Assembly (NCBI RefSeq): GCF_018881605.1
Contig: NZ_JACVPZ010000001.1
Coordinates: 744,001-808,000, forward strand
Length of the DNA stretch: 64,000 nucleotides
From: Polynucleobacter sp. UB-Tiil-W10
GTDB lineage: Bacteria > Pseudomonadota > Gammaproteobacteria > Burkholderiales > Burkholderiaceae
Direction of reading: 5' to 3'
The notes beneath the pieces are model-generated. The model made no database searches. It was not told the origin of the DNA and worked only from the letters and a program-made list of their open reading frames with translations. Positions 19,451 to 29,146 of this stretch are shown here, in pieces (position 1 is the first letter of the stretch; each line of letters starts with the position of its first letter). The position numbers were made by a program, and so were the translations under genes.

Positions 19451-20782
19451 TTATTCCTGCGGCTTTGGATCAGGTGAGTTTGCTGGCTGCACCTTATTGT
19501 TAATAATCAATGGTGTGCCATTTTTGAGCTTAAGCTGACCACTAGTAACAACCGTTACACCTTCATCCACGCCCTTCAGGATGGCAACCTGATCACCACG
19601 TGTTAGCCCAGTCGTTACAAATACTTGTTGCGCTTCAAGGGCTGGATTGCCTTGCTTGTCTTTCTTGCCAGTAGGTTTAGCAATAAAGACCGTTGATCCA
19701 TAAGGGTTGTAAGTCACTGCCGTCTGAGGCAATGTCAAGTACTTCACTTGATCGCCCAGTTTGATATTTACATTAGCAAACATGCCGGGGAGAATTTTTT
19801 TATCTGGGTTAGCGAGTTGTGCCTCAACCTGAATATTGCGTGTATTGGTATCAACTTTCGGACTAACAGCTGTAATCTTGCCGGTGAAACTAGCATCTTT
19901 AAATGCATCAGTCGTCACTATGACTTCTTGGCCAACCTGAATTAGCTCCGCATTATTTTGTGGCAAGTTGAAGTCTACAAAAATAGGATCCAAGGTTTGC
20001 AGCGTTAATAGCTTATCGCCAGGGTTTACATACTGACCCGGATTGATGGAAACAATACCAACACGACCCGTAAATGGCGCCTTAAGATTTTTCTTTGCTA
20101 CCAAAGCCATCTGTTGCTCTACTTGCGCTTGTTTAGATTTGGCATCAGCAGCGCTTGTATCAAATACGTTCTTGCTAATTGCCTGAATCGCTAGCTGCTG
20201 TCTATCTCGCTCATTAATTACCTTGGCTAAATCAGCCATTGCTTTTAAGGAGTTCAACTGGGCAACATCAGAAGCATCGTTTAATTTAATTAGAAGCTCA
20301 CCTTCTTTGACATCTTGTCCAGACTTTATGGGCACTGTTTGTACCAAGCCGCCGATCTCGGTACTGAGCTCAACACCCCTAAATGCACGTACATTACCAA
20401 CACTAGTTAACTTAGGCTGCCATTCAGCAGTGGTAATCACCATTGTTGATACTGCTGCAGGAGGCAAACCCATGCTAGAGATGAAATGCTTAATCATGAA
20501 GGTCTTCACCTGATTAAAAGTGAAGATCAAACCTAACAATAAAAATACGCCGCAGAGCATGATGGTCATCCGACGCTGCAATGGCTCCATAGCCATCAGC
20601 TTTCCGTACGCCTTAGTGTTGCGCCACTTCTGTCCCATGCGCGCCCAAAAAGCTTTGATCTTTCCCCAAAGAGCAATTGCCCTCTCGCGCAATTTCCATT
20701 CAATTGCTTTACGTTGCATCCATGCCCACATGGCAAGAAACAAAGCAATTAGCTTGTTCTTAATTTTTTCCAGAAGTTTCAT
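19451..20782 (-). CDS. RND efflux periplasmic adaptor with unusual N-terminal extension
   Basis: Membrane fusion protein of 443 residues linking the permease to the outer-membrane channel. The adaptor body (about 105-430) has a split lipoyl/barrel-sandwich domain (GGLVQTVPIKSGQDVKEG and LKAPFTGRVGIVSINPGQYV) and a beta-barrel. A single TM (about 72-90) anchors it. Before the TM there are about 70 cytoplasmic residues rich in Trp, Lys and Arg (for example IALWGKIKAFWARMGQKW) that predict amphipathic helices; this is longer than the short leader usual in the family. It overlaps the end of the outer-membrane factor gene by 23 bases. Confidence 0.92.
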   Translation of the reverse strand: MKLLEKIKNKLIALFLAMWAWMQRKAIEWKLRERAIALWGKIKAFWARMGQKWRNTKAYGKLMAMEPLQRRMTIMLCGVFLLLGLIFTFNQVKTFMIKHFISSMGLPPAAVSTMVITTAEWQPKLTSVGNVRAFRGVELSTEIGGLVQTVPIKSGQDVKEGELLIKLNDASDVAQLNSLKAMADLAKVINERDRQQLAIQAISKNVFDTSAADAKSKQAQVEQQMALVAKKNLKAPFTGRVGIVSINPGQYVNPGDKLLTLQTLDPIFVDFNLPQNNAELIQVGQEVIVTTDAFKDASFTGKITAVSPKVDTNTRNIQVEAQLANPDKKILPGMFANVNIKLGDQVKYLTLPQTAVTYNPYGSTVFIAKPTGKKDKQGNPALEAQQVFVTTGLTRGDQVAILKGVDEGVTVVTSGQLKLKNGTPLIINNKVQPANSPDPKPQE

Positions 20783-22298
20783 TTTGATCTTTGTTCGCTA
20801 TGTCTTTTGGTTTAAAAGCAGGGCCTTCGCGATTCCACCAGCCGCCGCCGAGTGCTGCAAATAATGCTGCCGTATCCGAGAAGCGAGTAGCTTGTGCTGC
20901 AACGGATTTCACTTTTGCTTGTTGATACTGATTTTGGTAATAGAGCACAGCCAGATAACTCGCTGTGCCAAGCTTATATTGCTGCTGCACTAAATCCAAA
21001 GTCTCAAAGGCGTAACGCTCTGCGTCAGATGCCGCCTTGAGTGCTTGCGCACCAGTCTCTAATGCACGCAATGCATTTGCCACTTCCTGAAATGCATTTA
21101 AGACTGTAGCCTGATATTGAAAAGCCGCCAGCTCATAATTAGCAATCGCGCCACGACGCTGCGCCAATAACTGCCCACCCTGGAACAAAGGCTGCAAGAT
21201 GCCACCACCCAAAGTCCATAAGGCAGAGTTAGGGCCAAACAATCCGTTGGAGGTTAATGAAGCAGCACCAATGGATCCGGTGATATTAAATTGTGGCAAT
21301 AAGTTCGCTGTTGCAACACCCACAAAAGCATTCTGCGCCTTTAGCTGAGCTTCGGCGGCACGCACATCAGGACGTTGACGCACTAAGCTAGATGGGACTG
21401 ATAGGGGCAGCTTTTCTGGTAGATGCAAATTTGTGAGATCAAACTTTGCAATATTGGCATTGCTTGGAATTTCTCCAACCAGTACTGCTAACTGATTGCG
21501 TGCAAATGCAAGATTACGTTCGTAGTTAAAGAGATCTACTTGAGAATTGGACACCAAGGTTCGCTGTGAAGTGACATCCACCTTAGAAACCGTACCAATA
21601 ATCAACTGCTTCTCAGTAACCTCGGCAAGATTGGTTTGAGCCTTCAGGATTTCCTCGGTGGCTTGCATCTGTGCACGCAGGGCAGCCTCTTTAACAGCGC
21701 TCGTCACTACGTTAGCAGTTAGTGAAAGATAGGCGCCCTCTAACTGAAACTGCGCAACTTCTGCTTGTGCGCGCGCACCTTCAACCGCCCTTCGAGCCCC
21801 ACCAAACACATCTAACTTATACGTTACATTGACTGTAGCGTTATATAGGTTATACGTATCAGTTCCGTAGTTCATGCCATAAACGGCTGAAGGCTGTTTC
21901 TGTCTTATTGCATTTGCACCAACGCCAATTGCAGGAAAGTACTGCCCACCAATTTGTGCGTTGACATTTTCTTGCGCTGCACGCAATGCCGCATCAGCTG
22001 CACCTAAATTCGGATTCTGCTCAAGCGCCTTTTTAATCAACGCATCGAGTTCGGGAGATTTATAGAGCTCCCACCACTGCGCTTCAATATCCGCGCCCTC
22101 AACAAACTCTTGATCGCCGCCTCCGGGAACCCCGGGGGCAGTAGTGAGTTTCTTTGACAGAGTAGTTTCTGTATAAGTAGAGGTCTTCGGAGCCTCAGGT
22201 TGCTTAAAGTCCGGCCCAACAGCACACGCAGAAAGTGTGCCCGCACAAATTAGTGCAAGCAAATACAAACGGCGAAGCGGAGAGATCGACAGAAACAT
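20760..22298 (-). CDS. Efflux outer-membrane factor lipoprotein (NodT/OprM family)
   Basis: About 512 residues. Signal sequence with a lipobox (LALICAGTLSAC) followed by AVGPDFKQPE, the hallmark start of NodT/OprM-type factors. Two TolC-like repeats follow; SLVRQRPDVRAAEAQL and PLFQGGQLLAQRR are conserved signatures. I place the start at the ATG at 22298. Tandem in-frame TTG codons just upstream lie closer to an AGAGG ribosome site and could be used instead. First gene of the pump operon, 129 bases after glmS. Confidence 0.91.
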   Translation of the reverse strand: MFLSISPLRRLYLLALICAGTLSACAVGPDFKQPEAPKTSTYTETTLSKKLTTAPGVPGGGDQEFVEGADIEAQWWELYKSPELDALIKKALEQNPNLGAADAALRAAQENVNAQIGGQYFPAIGVGANAIRQKQPSAVYGMNYGTDTYNLYNATVNVTYKLDVFGGARRAVEGARAQAEVAQFQLEGAYLSLTANVVTSAVKEAALRAQMQATEEILKAQTNLAEVTEKQLIIGTVSKVDVTSQRTLVSNSQVDLFNYERNLAFARNQLAVLVGEIPSNANIAKFDLTNLHLPEKLPLSVPSSLVRQRPDVRAAEAQLKAQNAFVGVATANLLPQFNITGSIGAASLTSNGLFGPNSALWTLGGGILQPLFQGGQLLAQRRGAIANYELAAFQYQATVLNAFQEVANALRALETGAQALKAASDAERYAFETLDLVQQQYKLGTASYLAVLYYQNQYQQAKVKSVAAQATRFSDTAALFAALGGGWWNREGPAFKPKDIANKDQNETSGKN

Positions 22299-22341
22299 GG
22301 GTTGCAACAAATATCCTCTTTTACAAGAGTTATTTGAACAC

Positions 22342-22371
22342 AAAAAAGCAACTAGGGCTTCGTAAAGCCCT
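22342..22371 (-). terminator. Probable terminator of glmS
   Basis: On the - strand, a 7-bp stem AGGGCTT / AAGCCCT with a 4-base loop (22354-22371) is followed, after six bases, by a run of six T (22347-22342). It lies between glmS and the efflux operon. The gap before the T-run makes it imperfect. Confidence 0.5.
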
Positions 22372-22427
22372 GATTTATCTACTGAAATTTGTTCACAAAT
22401 TAAGGCGAATGTCAAACGGGCGAAAAT

Positions 22428-24260
22428 TTATTCAACCGTAACACTCTTTGCTAGATTTCTAGGCTTATCAACATCAGTTCCGCGTGCACAGGCTGTGTGA
22501 TAAGCCAATAGCTGCAGAGGAACTACATGCAAGATCGGCGAGAGATTTCCGTAGTGCTCAGGTAGCTTAATTACATTGATGCCTTCGCTACTGGAAATGT
22601 TAGCCCCTTGATCAGCAAATACGTAAAGCTTGCCACCACGTGCTTTTACTTCTTGCATGTTGGACTTAAGCTTTTCCAATAGAACATCATTAGGCGCAAC
22701 GGTAACTACAGGCATCTTATCTGTAACCAAAGCTAGTGGTCCATGCTTTAACTCTCCAGCTGGATAAGCTTCAGCATGAATATAAGAAATCTCTTTTAGC
22801 TTTAATGCACCTTCAAGTGCAATTGGATAGTGCATTCCGCGACCAAGGAACAGCGCATTCTCACACTTAGCAAAAGCGTCGCTCCAAGCAATAATTTGTG
22901 GCTCAAGAGCAAGGACTGCATGAAGCGCCTTTGGTAGGTGGCGCAATTCACGGAGCAACTCTTTTTCTTTTTCAGAAGAAATCCTGCCATTGCGCTTAGC
23001 AATCGAAACAGCTAAGAGATAGAGCGCTAAAAGCTGTGTTGTAAATGCCTTGGTAGAGGCAACCCCAATTTCAGCGCCAGCCTTGGTTAAGAAATGCCAA
23101 TCGGTTTCACGAACCATCGCACTACTTGCCACATTACAAATAGCCAAGGTATATCGATGACCAAGACTCTTAGCATGACGTAATGCGGCCAAGGTATCAG
23201 CTGTCTCACCGGATTGTGAAACAACCACAATCAATGTTTTTGGATTTGGCACAGTAGTGCGATAGCGATACTCACTCGCAATCTCTACTTGTGTTGGAAT
23301 GCCTGCAATCTCTTCTAACCAATACTTGGCAACGCATGCAGAGTAGTAACTCGTCCCACAGGCCAATATTAAAATTTGATCAAATGCTTGCCAGTCTTCT
23401 GACTTGGCCTCAAATAAACCTGGGCCAAATTCAGCGATGTTGGCAAGCGTGTCGCCAATTGCTCTAGGCTGCTCAAAAATCTCTTTTTGCATGTAATGCT
23501 GATACGGGCCTAGATCAACCGAGTCAGCTTGTGCTGGCATCGGCTTAAGCTCTCTTTGCACAGTCTTGCCTGCTTGATCAATTATTTCAACAGCATCAGC
23601 TTTAAGAATGGCGACATCGCCCTCCTCCAAATACATCATGGAATGAGCACGCCCTGCCAAAGCCAACGCATCAGAAGCCAAGAAGTGCTCATGATCACCT
23701 ATAGCAACCACCAGCGGAGATCCAACACGAGCACCCACTAGAGTGCTTGGATTATCTTGAGCGATCACACCAATAGCATATGCGCCATGTAGTTTAGGCA
23801 ATACTGCCCTTACAGAAGATGCAATATCTTTTTGTCCACTAGCTACATATTGCTGATGGACCAAATGGGCAATCACTTCTGTATCTGTCTCAGACATAAA
23901 CTCATAGCCAGCCGCTTTTAATTCTGCGCGCAGAGTTTCATAGTTTTCAATAATGCCGTTATGTACAACTGCAATTAAGCCACCAGAAATATGAGGGTGT
24001 GCATTTTGTGTATCTGGCTTGCCATGAGTAGCCCAGCGAGTATGAGCGATACCTAATGTGCCGAAAAAATCTTTTCCTTGTTCGCCCAATTCTGCAACAC
24101 GGGCCGTGGTGCGAGCACGCTCAATAGGATGTTTTGCATCATCGCCATTGATTACTGCAAAGCCGCAAGAGTCATAACCCCTATACTCTAGACGGCGTAA
24201 GCCTTCGACCAAAACATCAACAATATTTTCATGGGAGGCTGCACCAACAATACCGCACAT
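22428..24260 (-). CDS. glmS: Glutamine--fructose-6-phosphate aminotransferase
   Basis: Makes glucosamine-6-phosphate from fructose-6-phosphate and glutamine, the entry to UDP-GlcNAc for peptidoglycan and lipid A. 610 residues: class II glutamine amidotransferase domain starting with catalytic Cys2 ([15 protein letters not shown]), then two SIS sugar-phosphate isomerase domains ([24 protein letters not shown]; ending LAKSVTVE). The glmU stop and glmS start overlap by one base (TAATG), so the two steps of the pathway are coupled. No glmS ribozyme or GlmY/Z-type leader is possible in that gap. Confidence 0.97.
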   Translation of the reverse strand: MCGIVGAASHENIVDVLVEGLRRLEYRGYDSCGFAVINGDDAKHPIERARTTARVAELGEQGKDFFGTLGIAHTRWATHGKPDTQNAHPHISGGLIAVVHNGIIENYETLRAELKAAGYEFMSETDTEVIAHLVHQQYVASGQKDIASSVRAVLPKLHGAYAIGVIAQDNPSTLVGARVGSPLVVAIGDHEHFLASDALALAGRAHSMMYLEEGDVAILKADAVEIIDQAGKTVQRELKPMPAQADSVDLGPYQHYMQKEIFEQPRAIGDTLANIAEFGPGLFEAKSEDWQAFDQILILACGTSYYSACVAKYWLEEIAGIPTQVEIASEYRYRTTVPNPKTLIVVVSQSGETADTLAALRHAKSLGHRYTLAICNVASSAMVRETDWHFLTKAGAEIGVASTKAFTTQLLALYLLAVSIAKRNGRISSEKEKELLRELRHLPKALHAVLALEPQIIAWSDAFAKCENALFLGRGMHYPIALEGALKLKEISYIHAEAYPAGELKHGPLALVTDKMPVVTVAPNDVLLEKLKSNMQEVKARGGKLYVFADQGANISSSEGINVIKLPEHYGNLSPILHVVPLQLLAYHTACARGTDVDKPRNLAKSVTVE

Positions 24261-25765
24261 TATTTTTTAGCCTTTGCAGTTTTCTTGGTTGCAATTTTCT
24301 TAGTAGAAACTTTTTTAACAGTTGACTTTTTTGTTGGCGCTTTTTTAGTAATAATCTTTTTTTCCTGCTTCACAGGGCGCTGCCACTGCATTGAAATTTG
24401 CTTTGCTCTAGATACGGTCAACTGATTAGCGGGCGCATCTTTCGTCAGAGTTGTTCCCGCGCCCAATGTAGCGCCGCGACCAACGCGCACAGGTGCAACT
24501 AACTGTGTATCGGATCCAATAAAAACATCATCTTCAATAATGGTCTGGTGTTTATTAACACCGTCGTAGTTGCAAGTGATGGTGCCAGCGCCAATATTGA
24601 CTCTTGAACCAACAATAGAATCGCCGACATAAGCCAAGTGATTTGCTTTGCTATTAGCAGCAATTTTGCTGTTCTTCACTTCTACAAAATTACCAATATG
24701 CACATCGTTTGATAAATCCGCACCCGGACGCAAACGTGCATAAGGACCAATTACCGATTGAGCACCAACTTTTGCACCCTCTATATGGCTGTATGCATGA
24801 ATAGCAACACCCTTACCAACCACACTATTGCGAATCACGCAATACGGACCAATCTTTGTGCCAGCATCCAACGTGACACAACCTTCAAATACACAACCGA
24901 CATCAATTGATACATCAGTGCCACACTCCAGGGTGCCGCGCACATCGATACGCGCCGGATCCGCAAGAGATACTCCTGCATCCATTAATTGGTTGGCAAT
25001 ATTCAGTTGGTGCGTGCGCTCTAACGCTGCCAATTGATCGCGACTATTAACGCCAACCGTTTCACACTCATCATCGGCTTGTGTTGTACGAATCGGAACG
25101 CCATCTTTGACGGCCATAGCAATCACATCAGTCAAGTAATACTCACCCTGTGCATTGCTGGCACGTAAAGCCTTGAGCCATTTCTTCAATGAGCTCGTTG
25201 GTAGCACCATGATGCCGGTATTAATTTCTTGAATTGCTATTTGCGCTGGCGTTGCGTCCTTCTCTTCAACGATCCCTGTGACAGAGCCATCAGCATCACG
25301 CACGATCCGGCCATAACCAATTGGGTTGCGCAGATTCTGTGTCAACAAAGCCAAAGCAGAATCTTGCCCCCTCACCCCATCAGCTAATTTAACTAATTTA
25401 GTAAGCGTCTTCTTCGTAATAAGGGGCACATCCCCATACAAAACTAAGGTTGGCTCTTGCACATCTAGTTTTGGCAAGGCCTGAAGAAGAGCATGGCCCG
25501 TACCCTTTTGCTCTGCCTGAAGCGCAGTTGTTACCTTACTAAAGCTTGGGTCTTCCTTGCTTGTATTTAACAAGAATGTTTTTACGTCTGCTGCTCCATG
25601 ACCAACTACAACTACAGGTCCATTTTTAGCCTGCTTACCCTGCAGTGATAGAGCCGTACTAAGAACATGTTGAAGCAGGGGTTTGCCTGCTAAAGTTTGC
25701 AGGACCTTGGGCAGCGCGGATTTCATCCGCTTTCCTTGCCCAGCAGCCAAAATGACGATATTCAT
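24260..25765 (-). CDS. glmU: Bifunctional GlmU with Lys-rich C-terminal tail
   Basis: GlcN-1-P acetyltransferase / GlcNAc-1-P uridyltransferase. The N-terminal nucleotidyltransferase domain starts [18 protein letters not shown]; the C-terminal left-handed beta-helix contains the acetyltransferase active region [13 protein letters not shown] and [11 protein letters not shown]. The enzyme core ends near residue 465, but the ORF continues with a tail of about 35 residues made of Lys/Thr/Ala repeats ([18 protein letters not shown] and similar). This takes it to 501 residues against the usual 450-460. Overlaps ttcA by 4 bases and glmS by 1. Confidence 0.95.
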   Translation of the reverse strand: MNIVILAAGQGKRMKSALPKVLQTLAGKPLLQHVLSTALSLQGKQAKNGPVVVVGHGAADVKTFLLNTSKEDPSFSKVTTALQAEQKGTGHALLQALPKLDVQEPTLVLYGDVPLITKKTLTKLVKLADGVRGQDSALALLTQNLRNPIGYGRIVRDADGSVTGIVEEKDATPAQIAIQEINTGIMVLPTSSLKKWLKALRASNAQGEYYLTDVIAMAVKDGVPIRTTQADDECETVGVNSRDQLAALERTHQLNIANQLMDAGVSLADPARIDVRGTLECGTDVSIDVGCVFEGCVTLDAGTKIGPYCVIRNSVVGKGVAIHAYSHIEGAKVGAQSVIGPYARLRPGADLSNDVHIGNFVEVKNSKIAANSKANHLAYVGDSIVGSRVNIGAGTITCNYDGVNKHQTIIEDDVFIGSDTQLVAPVRVGRGATLGAGTTLTKDAPANQLTVSRAKQISMQWQRPVKQEKKIITKKAPTKKSTVKKVSTKKIATKKTAKAKK

Positions 25766-26670
25766 AGAGGGGGATTATAAATCCCTTGAATCATGGTTCC
25801 GCAGGCTAATTCGTCCAATTCGGCCTCATCAATTGCCTTGTCCCCAGACGATCGGGCAGCAATACCCGATAACTCAGTGGAAATCTCTAGGTTTTTGAAA
25901 TCAAAGGCTTCTCCATCCATTAAATGGGATGGCACGATGTGATGCATAGATCGGAATAAGTTCTCGACCCGTCCCGGATGCTTCTTTTCCCACTCACGCA
26001 GCATTTCTTTCATAACTTGACGCTGTAGATTGGGCTGACTTCCACACAAATCACATGGGATGATGGGGAAGTTCATGTCCGTCGCATAGCGCTCAAGCAA
26101 TTTTTCAGGAACATAAGCAAGTGGGCGAATCACAATATGTTTGCCATCATCCGAGCGTAGTTTTGGCGGCATAGCTTTTAGCTTGCCCGCATAAAACATA
26201 TTGAGCATCAAGGTCTCTAGAATGTCATCGCGGTGATGACCTAAGGCAATCTTCGTTGCGCCCAACTCATCTGCTACACGATACAAAATACCGCGACGCA
26301 ATCTTGAGCACAACCCACAAGTAGTTTTACCCTCAGGAATTACGCGCTTCACAATGCTGTAAGTATCTTGTTCTTCGATGTGATATTGAATCCCTAAACT
26401 CTTTAAATAATTAGGGAGTATTTCTGCTGGGAAATTAGGCTGTTTCTGATCTAAGTTCACCGCAACAATTTCAAAATGAATCGGAGCACGTTCACGTAAC
26501 TTCATCAGAATATCGAGCATGGCATAACTATCTTTGCCACCTGATACACAAACCATCACCCTGTCACCATCCTCAATCATGCCAAAGTCACCAATAGCTT
26601 GGCCCACTAAGCGACAGAGTTTTTTCTCCAACTTGTTTTCTTCGAAGACAACTTTACGAATATCACCCAT
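25762..26670 (-). CDS. ttcA: tRNA 2-thiocytidine(32) synthetase TtcA
   Basis: ATP-dependent thiolation of cytidine 32 in certain tRNAs. 302 residues with the PP-loop SGGKDS (43-48) and the two CxxC pairs expected to hold the iron-sulfur cluster: Cys118/Cys121 in CGLC and Cys206/Cys209 in CDLC. Lies 26 bases after folB and overlaps glmU by 4 bases. Confidence 0.96.
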   Translation of the reverse strand: MGDIRKVVFEENKLEKKLCRLVGQAIGDFGMIEDGDRVMVCVSGGKDSYAMLDILMKLRERAPIHFEIVAVNLDQKQPNFPAEILPNYLKSLGIQYHIEEQDTYSIVKRVIPEGKTTCGLCSRLRRGILYRVADELGATKIALGHHRDDILETLMLNMFYAGKLKAMPPKLRSDDGKHIVIRPLAYVPEKLLERYATDMNFPIIPCDLCGSQPNLQRQVMKEMLREWEKKHPGRVENLFRSMHHIVPSHLMDGEAFDFKNLEISTELSGIAARSSGDKAIDEAELDELACGTMIQGIYNPPL

Positions 26671-26696
26671 AAGAGTTCTTTTCTAAACTTTATTAA

Positions 26697-27092
26697 TCAA
26701 GAAGTCTTAATACGAAATACTTCAACGCCTACTGAGTGGCAGTCGGGATAGACATCAGGCTTTGCTGTGCTAACACGTGCAGCTAATACTTTCGGGTGAA
26801 GCAGCATTGCCGTCACGATGTCGTCACAAAAGGTTTCCTGCAAATGAATATGCCCCTGTGAAGCCCTGGCCTTAATGGTCTCACGCATAAAGTCGTAATC
26901 CACCACTTCGTCCAACTGATCGTTAGTTGGGGTATTCATTCCCATCGGAATATATAAATCCACATTGAGAATAACCCGTTGCTCTGCTTTTTTCTCAAAG
27001 TCATGAACACCAATGTTGATATAGATCTCATAGTCGCGAAGGAATAAACGGCGACAGTCAACAAGAGCAGGATGAGAAAGAATAGCGTGCAT
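26697..27092 (-). CDS. folB: Dihydroneopterin aldolase
   Basis: 131-residue FolB-family enzyme of folate biosynthesis that converts dihydroneopterin to 6-hydroxymethyl-dihydropterin. Visible features are the INIGVHDFEKKAEQRVILNVDL segment and, near the active site, the conserved Glu in HLQETFCDDIV; the C-terminal segment PDVYPDCHSVGVEVFR is typical. It follows the pteridine-reductase-like SDR by 23 bases, making a pterin pair. Confidence 0.9.
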   Translation of the reverse strand: MHAILSHPALVDCRRLFLRDYEIYINIGVHDFEKKAEQRVILNVDLYIPMGMNTPTNDQLDEVVDYDFMRETIKARASQGHIHLQETFCDDIVTAMLLHPKVLAARVSTAKPDVYPDCHSVGVEVFRIKTS

Positions 27093-27115
27093 AAATATTT
27101 GCTTTTTAAAAATAC

Positions 27116-27925
27116 TTAATTGGTTTTGAACATCACATCACGTGATGATGGCAATAAATGCTGTCCACCATCTACATATAAGGTGGTTCCAGTAATGGCG
27201 CTAGATTCGGCTAAAAATACTGCTGCCTTCGCAATATCTGTGGGCGTTGAAGATTTTCCTAGTGGCGTCATTTGATGCGCTTTGGAAAAACCATCACTTG
27301 TTTGATCGCCTGACGGTAAAGAGATTCCTGGCGCCAATCCAATTAACCGCAGATGTGGCGCGAAATCCATAGCTAGCAATTCAACCGAAGAAAGCAATGC
27401 CGCCTTAGACAATGTGTAAGACAAATAATCTGGATTGGGATTAATCAATTTTTGATCTAACAAATGAATTACTGCTGGAATTACTTCTGATTTGTTTGGC
27501 TTATTCTTGTGATACTCAAACATGAGTTGAGACAACAAAATTGGCGCCGACAAATTGACCTGCATATGATCTTGCAAGCTTTTCGCACTGAATGGGGTCT
27601 TTGAATTTGCGCGGTCATATTCAAAGATAGATGCGCTATTTACTAGGCAACCTAAGCTGGGAAAGGCCTTGGCTACGGCTAAGAATAGGTCTTTAGTAGC
27701 GATTTCATTGGCTAAATCCGCCTGAAAGGCCTGAGCCTTGATCCCTAAATCCTGAAGCTCTTGAACGGTTTGGGCTGCCTCTTGGCCTGATCGCCCATAA
27801 TGAACGGCAACATCCCAGCCCTGACGGGCAAACTGCAAGGCAATTTCTCGACCCAGACGCTTTGCGGCGCCAGTCACTAAAACTGCTTTTCCTTGCTGGG
27901 ATGGAGGTGTTGAACTAGGGTTCAA
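27116..27925 (-). CDS. SDR family oxidoreductase, probable pteridine reductase type
   Basis: 269 residues. The cofactor motif TGAAKRLGREIA has the Arg-containing TGxxxRxG form typical of pteridine reductase/FolM-type SDRs, followed by HYGRSGQEA, which supplies NADPH-selective residues. NSASIFEYD and the Tyr-x-x-x-Lys in SYTLSKAAL complete the active site; the C-terminus GTTLYVDGGQHL is standard. Adjacency to folB supports reduction of dihydropterins (tetrahydromonapterin or tetrahydrofolate salvage), which is an inference. Divergent from the MidA-like gene with 25 bases between. Confidence 0.8.
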   Translation of the reverse strand: MNPSSTPPSQQGKAVLVTGAAKRLGREIALQFARQGWDVAVHYGRSGQEAAQTVQELQDLGIKAQAFQADLANEIATKDLFLAVAKAFPSLGCLVNSASIFEYDRANSKTPFSAKSLQDHMQVNLSAPILLSQLMFEYHKNKPNKSEVIPAVIHLLDQKLINPNPDYLSYTLSKAALLSSVELLAMDFAPHLRLIGLAPGISLPSGDQTSDGFSKAHQMTPLGKSSTPTDIAKAAVFLAESSAITGTTLYVDGGQHLLPSSRDVMFKTN

Positions 27926-27950
27926 TTAAATTCTCTTAGACTAGCGAGCT

Positions 27951-29138
27951 ATGGATATTACCTTGACCAGCCTTGAAACGGAGCATAGTGCCCTTCTAAG
28001 GGCCAAAATAGCCTCTCAAATCGCTTCAAAGGACGGCTGGCTCCCATTCTCTCGCTATATGGAGATGGCTTTATACGAGCCAGGAATGGGCTATTACAGC
28101 GCCGGCGCTCACAAACTAGGGGCTGGTGGCGACTTTACTACCGCACCAGAATTAAGCCCCCTTTTTGGCGCAGCCATTTGCTCCACCCTTCTGCCCGTGC
28201 TTGAGGGGCTTCGGGAAAAAGGCATTCCCACTCAAATCTTGGAGTTTGGGGCCGGCACAGGAAAACTCGCCACATCGATACTCGCCCGCCTCAATGATCT
28301 TGGATTTCATTTGGACCGTTACGACATCATTGAAATTTCACCTGACTTAGCCCAGCGACAACAAGAAAAAATTGGGGGTCTTCTTCAGCAACTCAATCTC
28401 AAAATTCAATGTAACTGGTTAACTGAATTACCCCAAAATTTCAAAGGCATCATTCTGGCGAATGAAGTGATTGATGCCATACCTTGCGATGCCATCATTT
28501 ATCAAAATGGATTTTGGTATTGGTATGGTGTAGCTTACGAGAATGACAAACTCATTTGGAAATTAGGTTCTCCAGTAGAACAACCATTGCTTCCTGAAAG
28601 CCTTCTTGATGGTAATTTCTCAGAAGGCTACATCACTGAACTGCACACGCCAGCAAATGCATGGATGCAACAAGTTGCCAAGCATTTAGAAACTGGCCTG
28701 TTTCTCACGTTTGACTATGGCTTTCCTGAAAGCGAGTACTACCACCCACAAAGGCTTGAGGGCACCCTGATGGCCCATCATCGCCATCATGCGATTCAAG
28801 ATCCATTCTATCTTCCTGGTCTTTGCGATTTAACAACGCACGTTGAGTGGTCACAAATTGCTCGTAGTGCTTTAACTGAAAATGCAGATGATGTATATCT
28901 CACCAATCAAGCCGCCTATCTACTGGATGCTGGCATTGGTGACATTGCTTTAGAAATTGGTGACCCTAGTGACCCAGAAAAATTTCTACCGATTTCCAAC
29001 TCATTGCAAAAGTTATTGTCTGAGGCAGAGATGGGCGAACTCTTTAAGGTCTTTGCGTTTTCTAAGAAATTAGAAGACCTACTGCCAGACTATGTTCTGG
29101 AGGATCTACCGGGCCTACGGGGTAGAAATAAACTGTAA
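27951..29138 (+). CDS. MidA/NDUFAF7-like SAM-dependent methyltransferase
   Basis: 395-residue protein of the class I methyltransferase family that includes mitochondrial NDUFAF7/MidA, which methylates an arginine in a complex I subunit during assembly. Conserved blocks: LYEPGMGYYSAG, GDFTTAPELSPLFGAAIC, the SAM loop LEFGAGTGKLA, LANEVIDAIPCD, and TFDYGFPESEYYHPQR. The bacterial target is not known. Sole + strand gene in this stretch; its stop is 8 bases from the convergent cca stop. Confidence 0.88.
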   Translation: MDITLTSLETEHSALLRAKIASQIASKDGWLPFSRYMEMALYEPGMGYYSAGAHKLGAGGDFTTAPELSPLFGAAICSTLLPVLEGLREKGIPTQILEFGAGTGKLATSILARLNDLGFHLDRYDIIEISPDLAQRQQEKIGGLLQQLNLKIQCNWLTELPQNFKGIILANEVIDAIPCDAIIYQNGFWYWYGVAYENDKLIWKLGSPVEQPLLPESLLDGNFSEGYITELHTPANAWMQQVAKHLETGLFLTFDYGFPESEYYHPQRLEGTLMAHHRHHAIQDPFYLPGLCDLTTHVEWSQIARSALTENADDVYLTNQAAYLLDAGIGDIALEIGDPSDPEKFLPISNSLQKLLSEAEMGELFKVFAFSKKLEDLLPDYVLEDLPGLRGRNKL

Positions 29139-29146
29139 AAGTTTAA

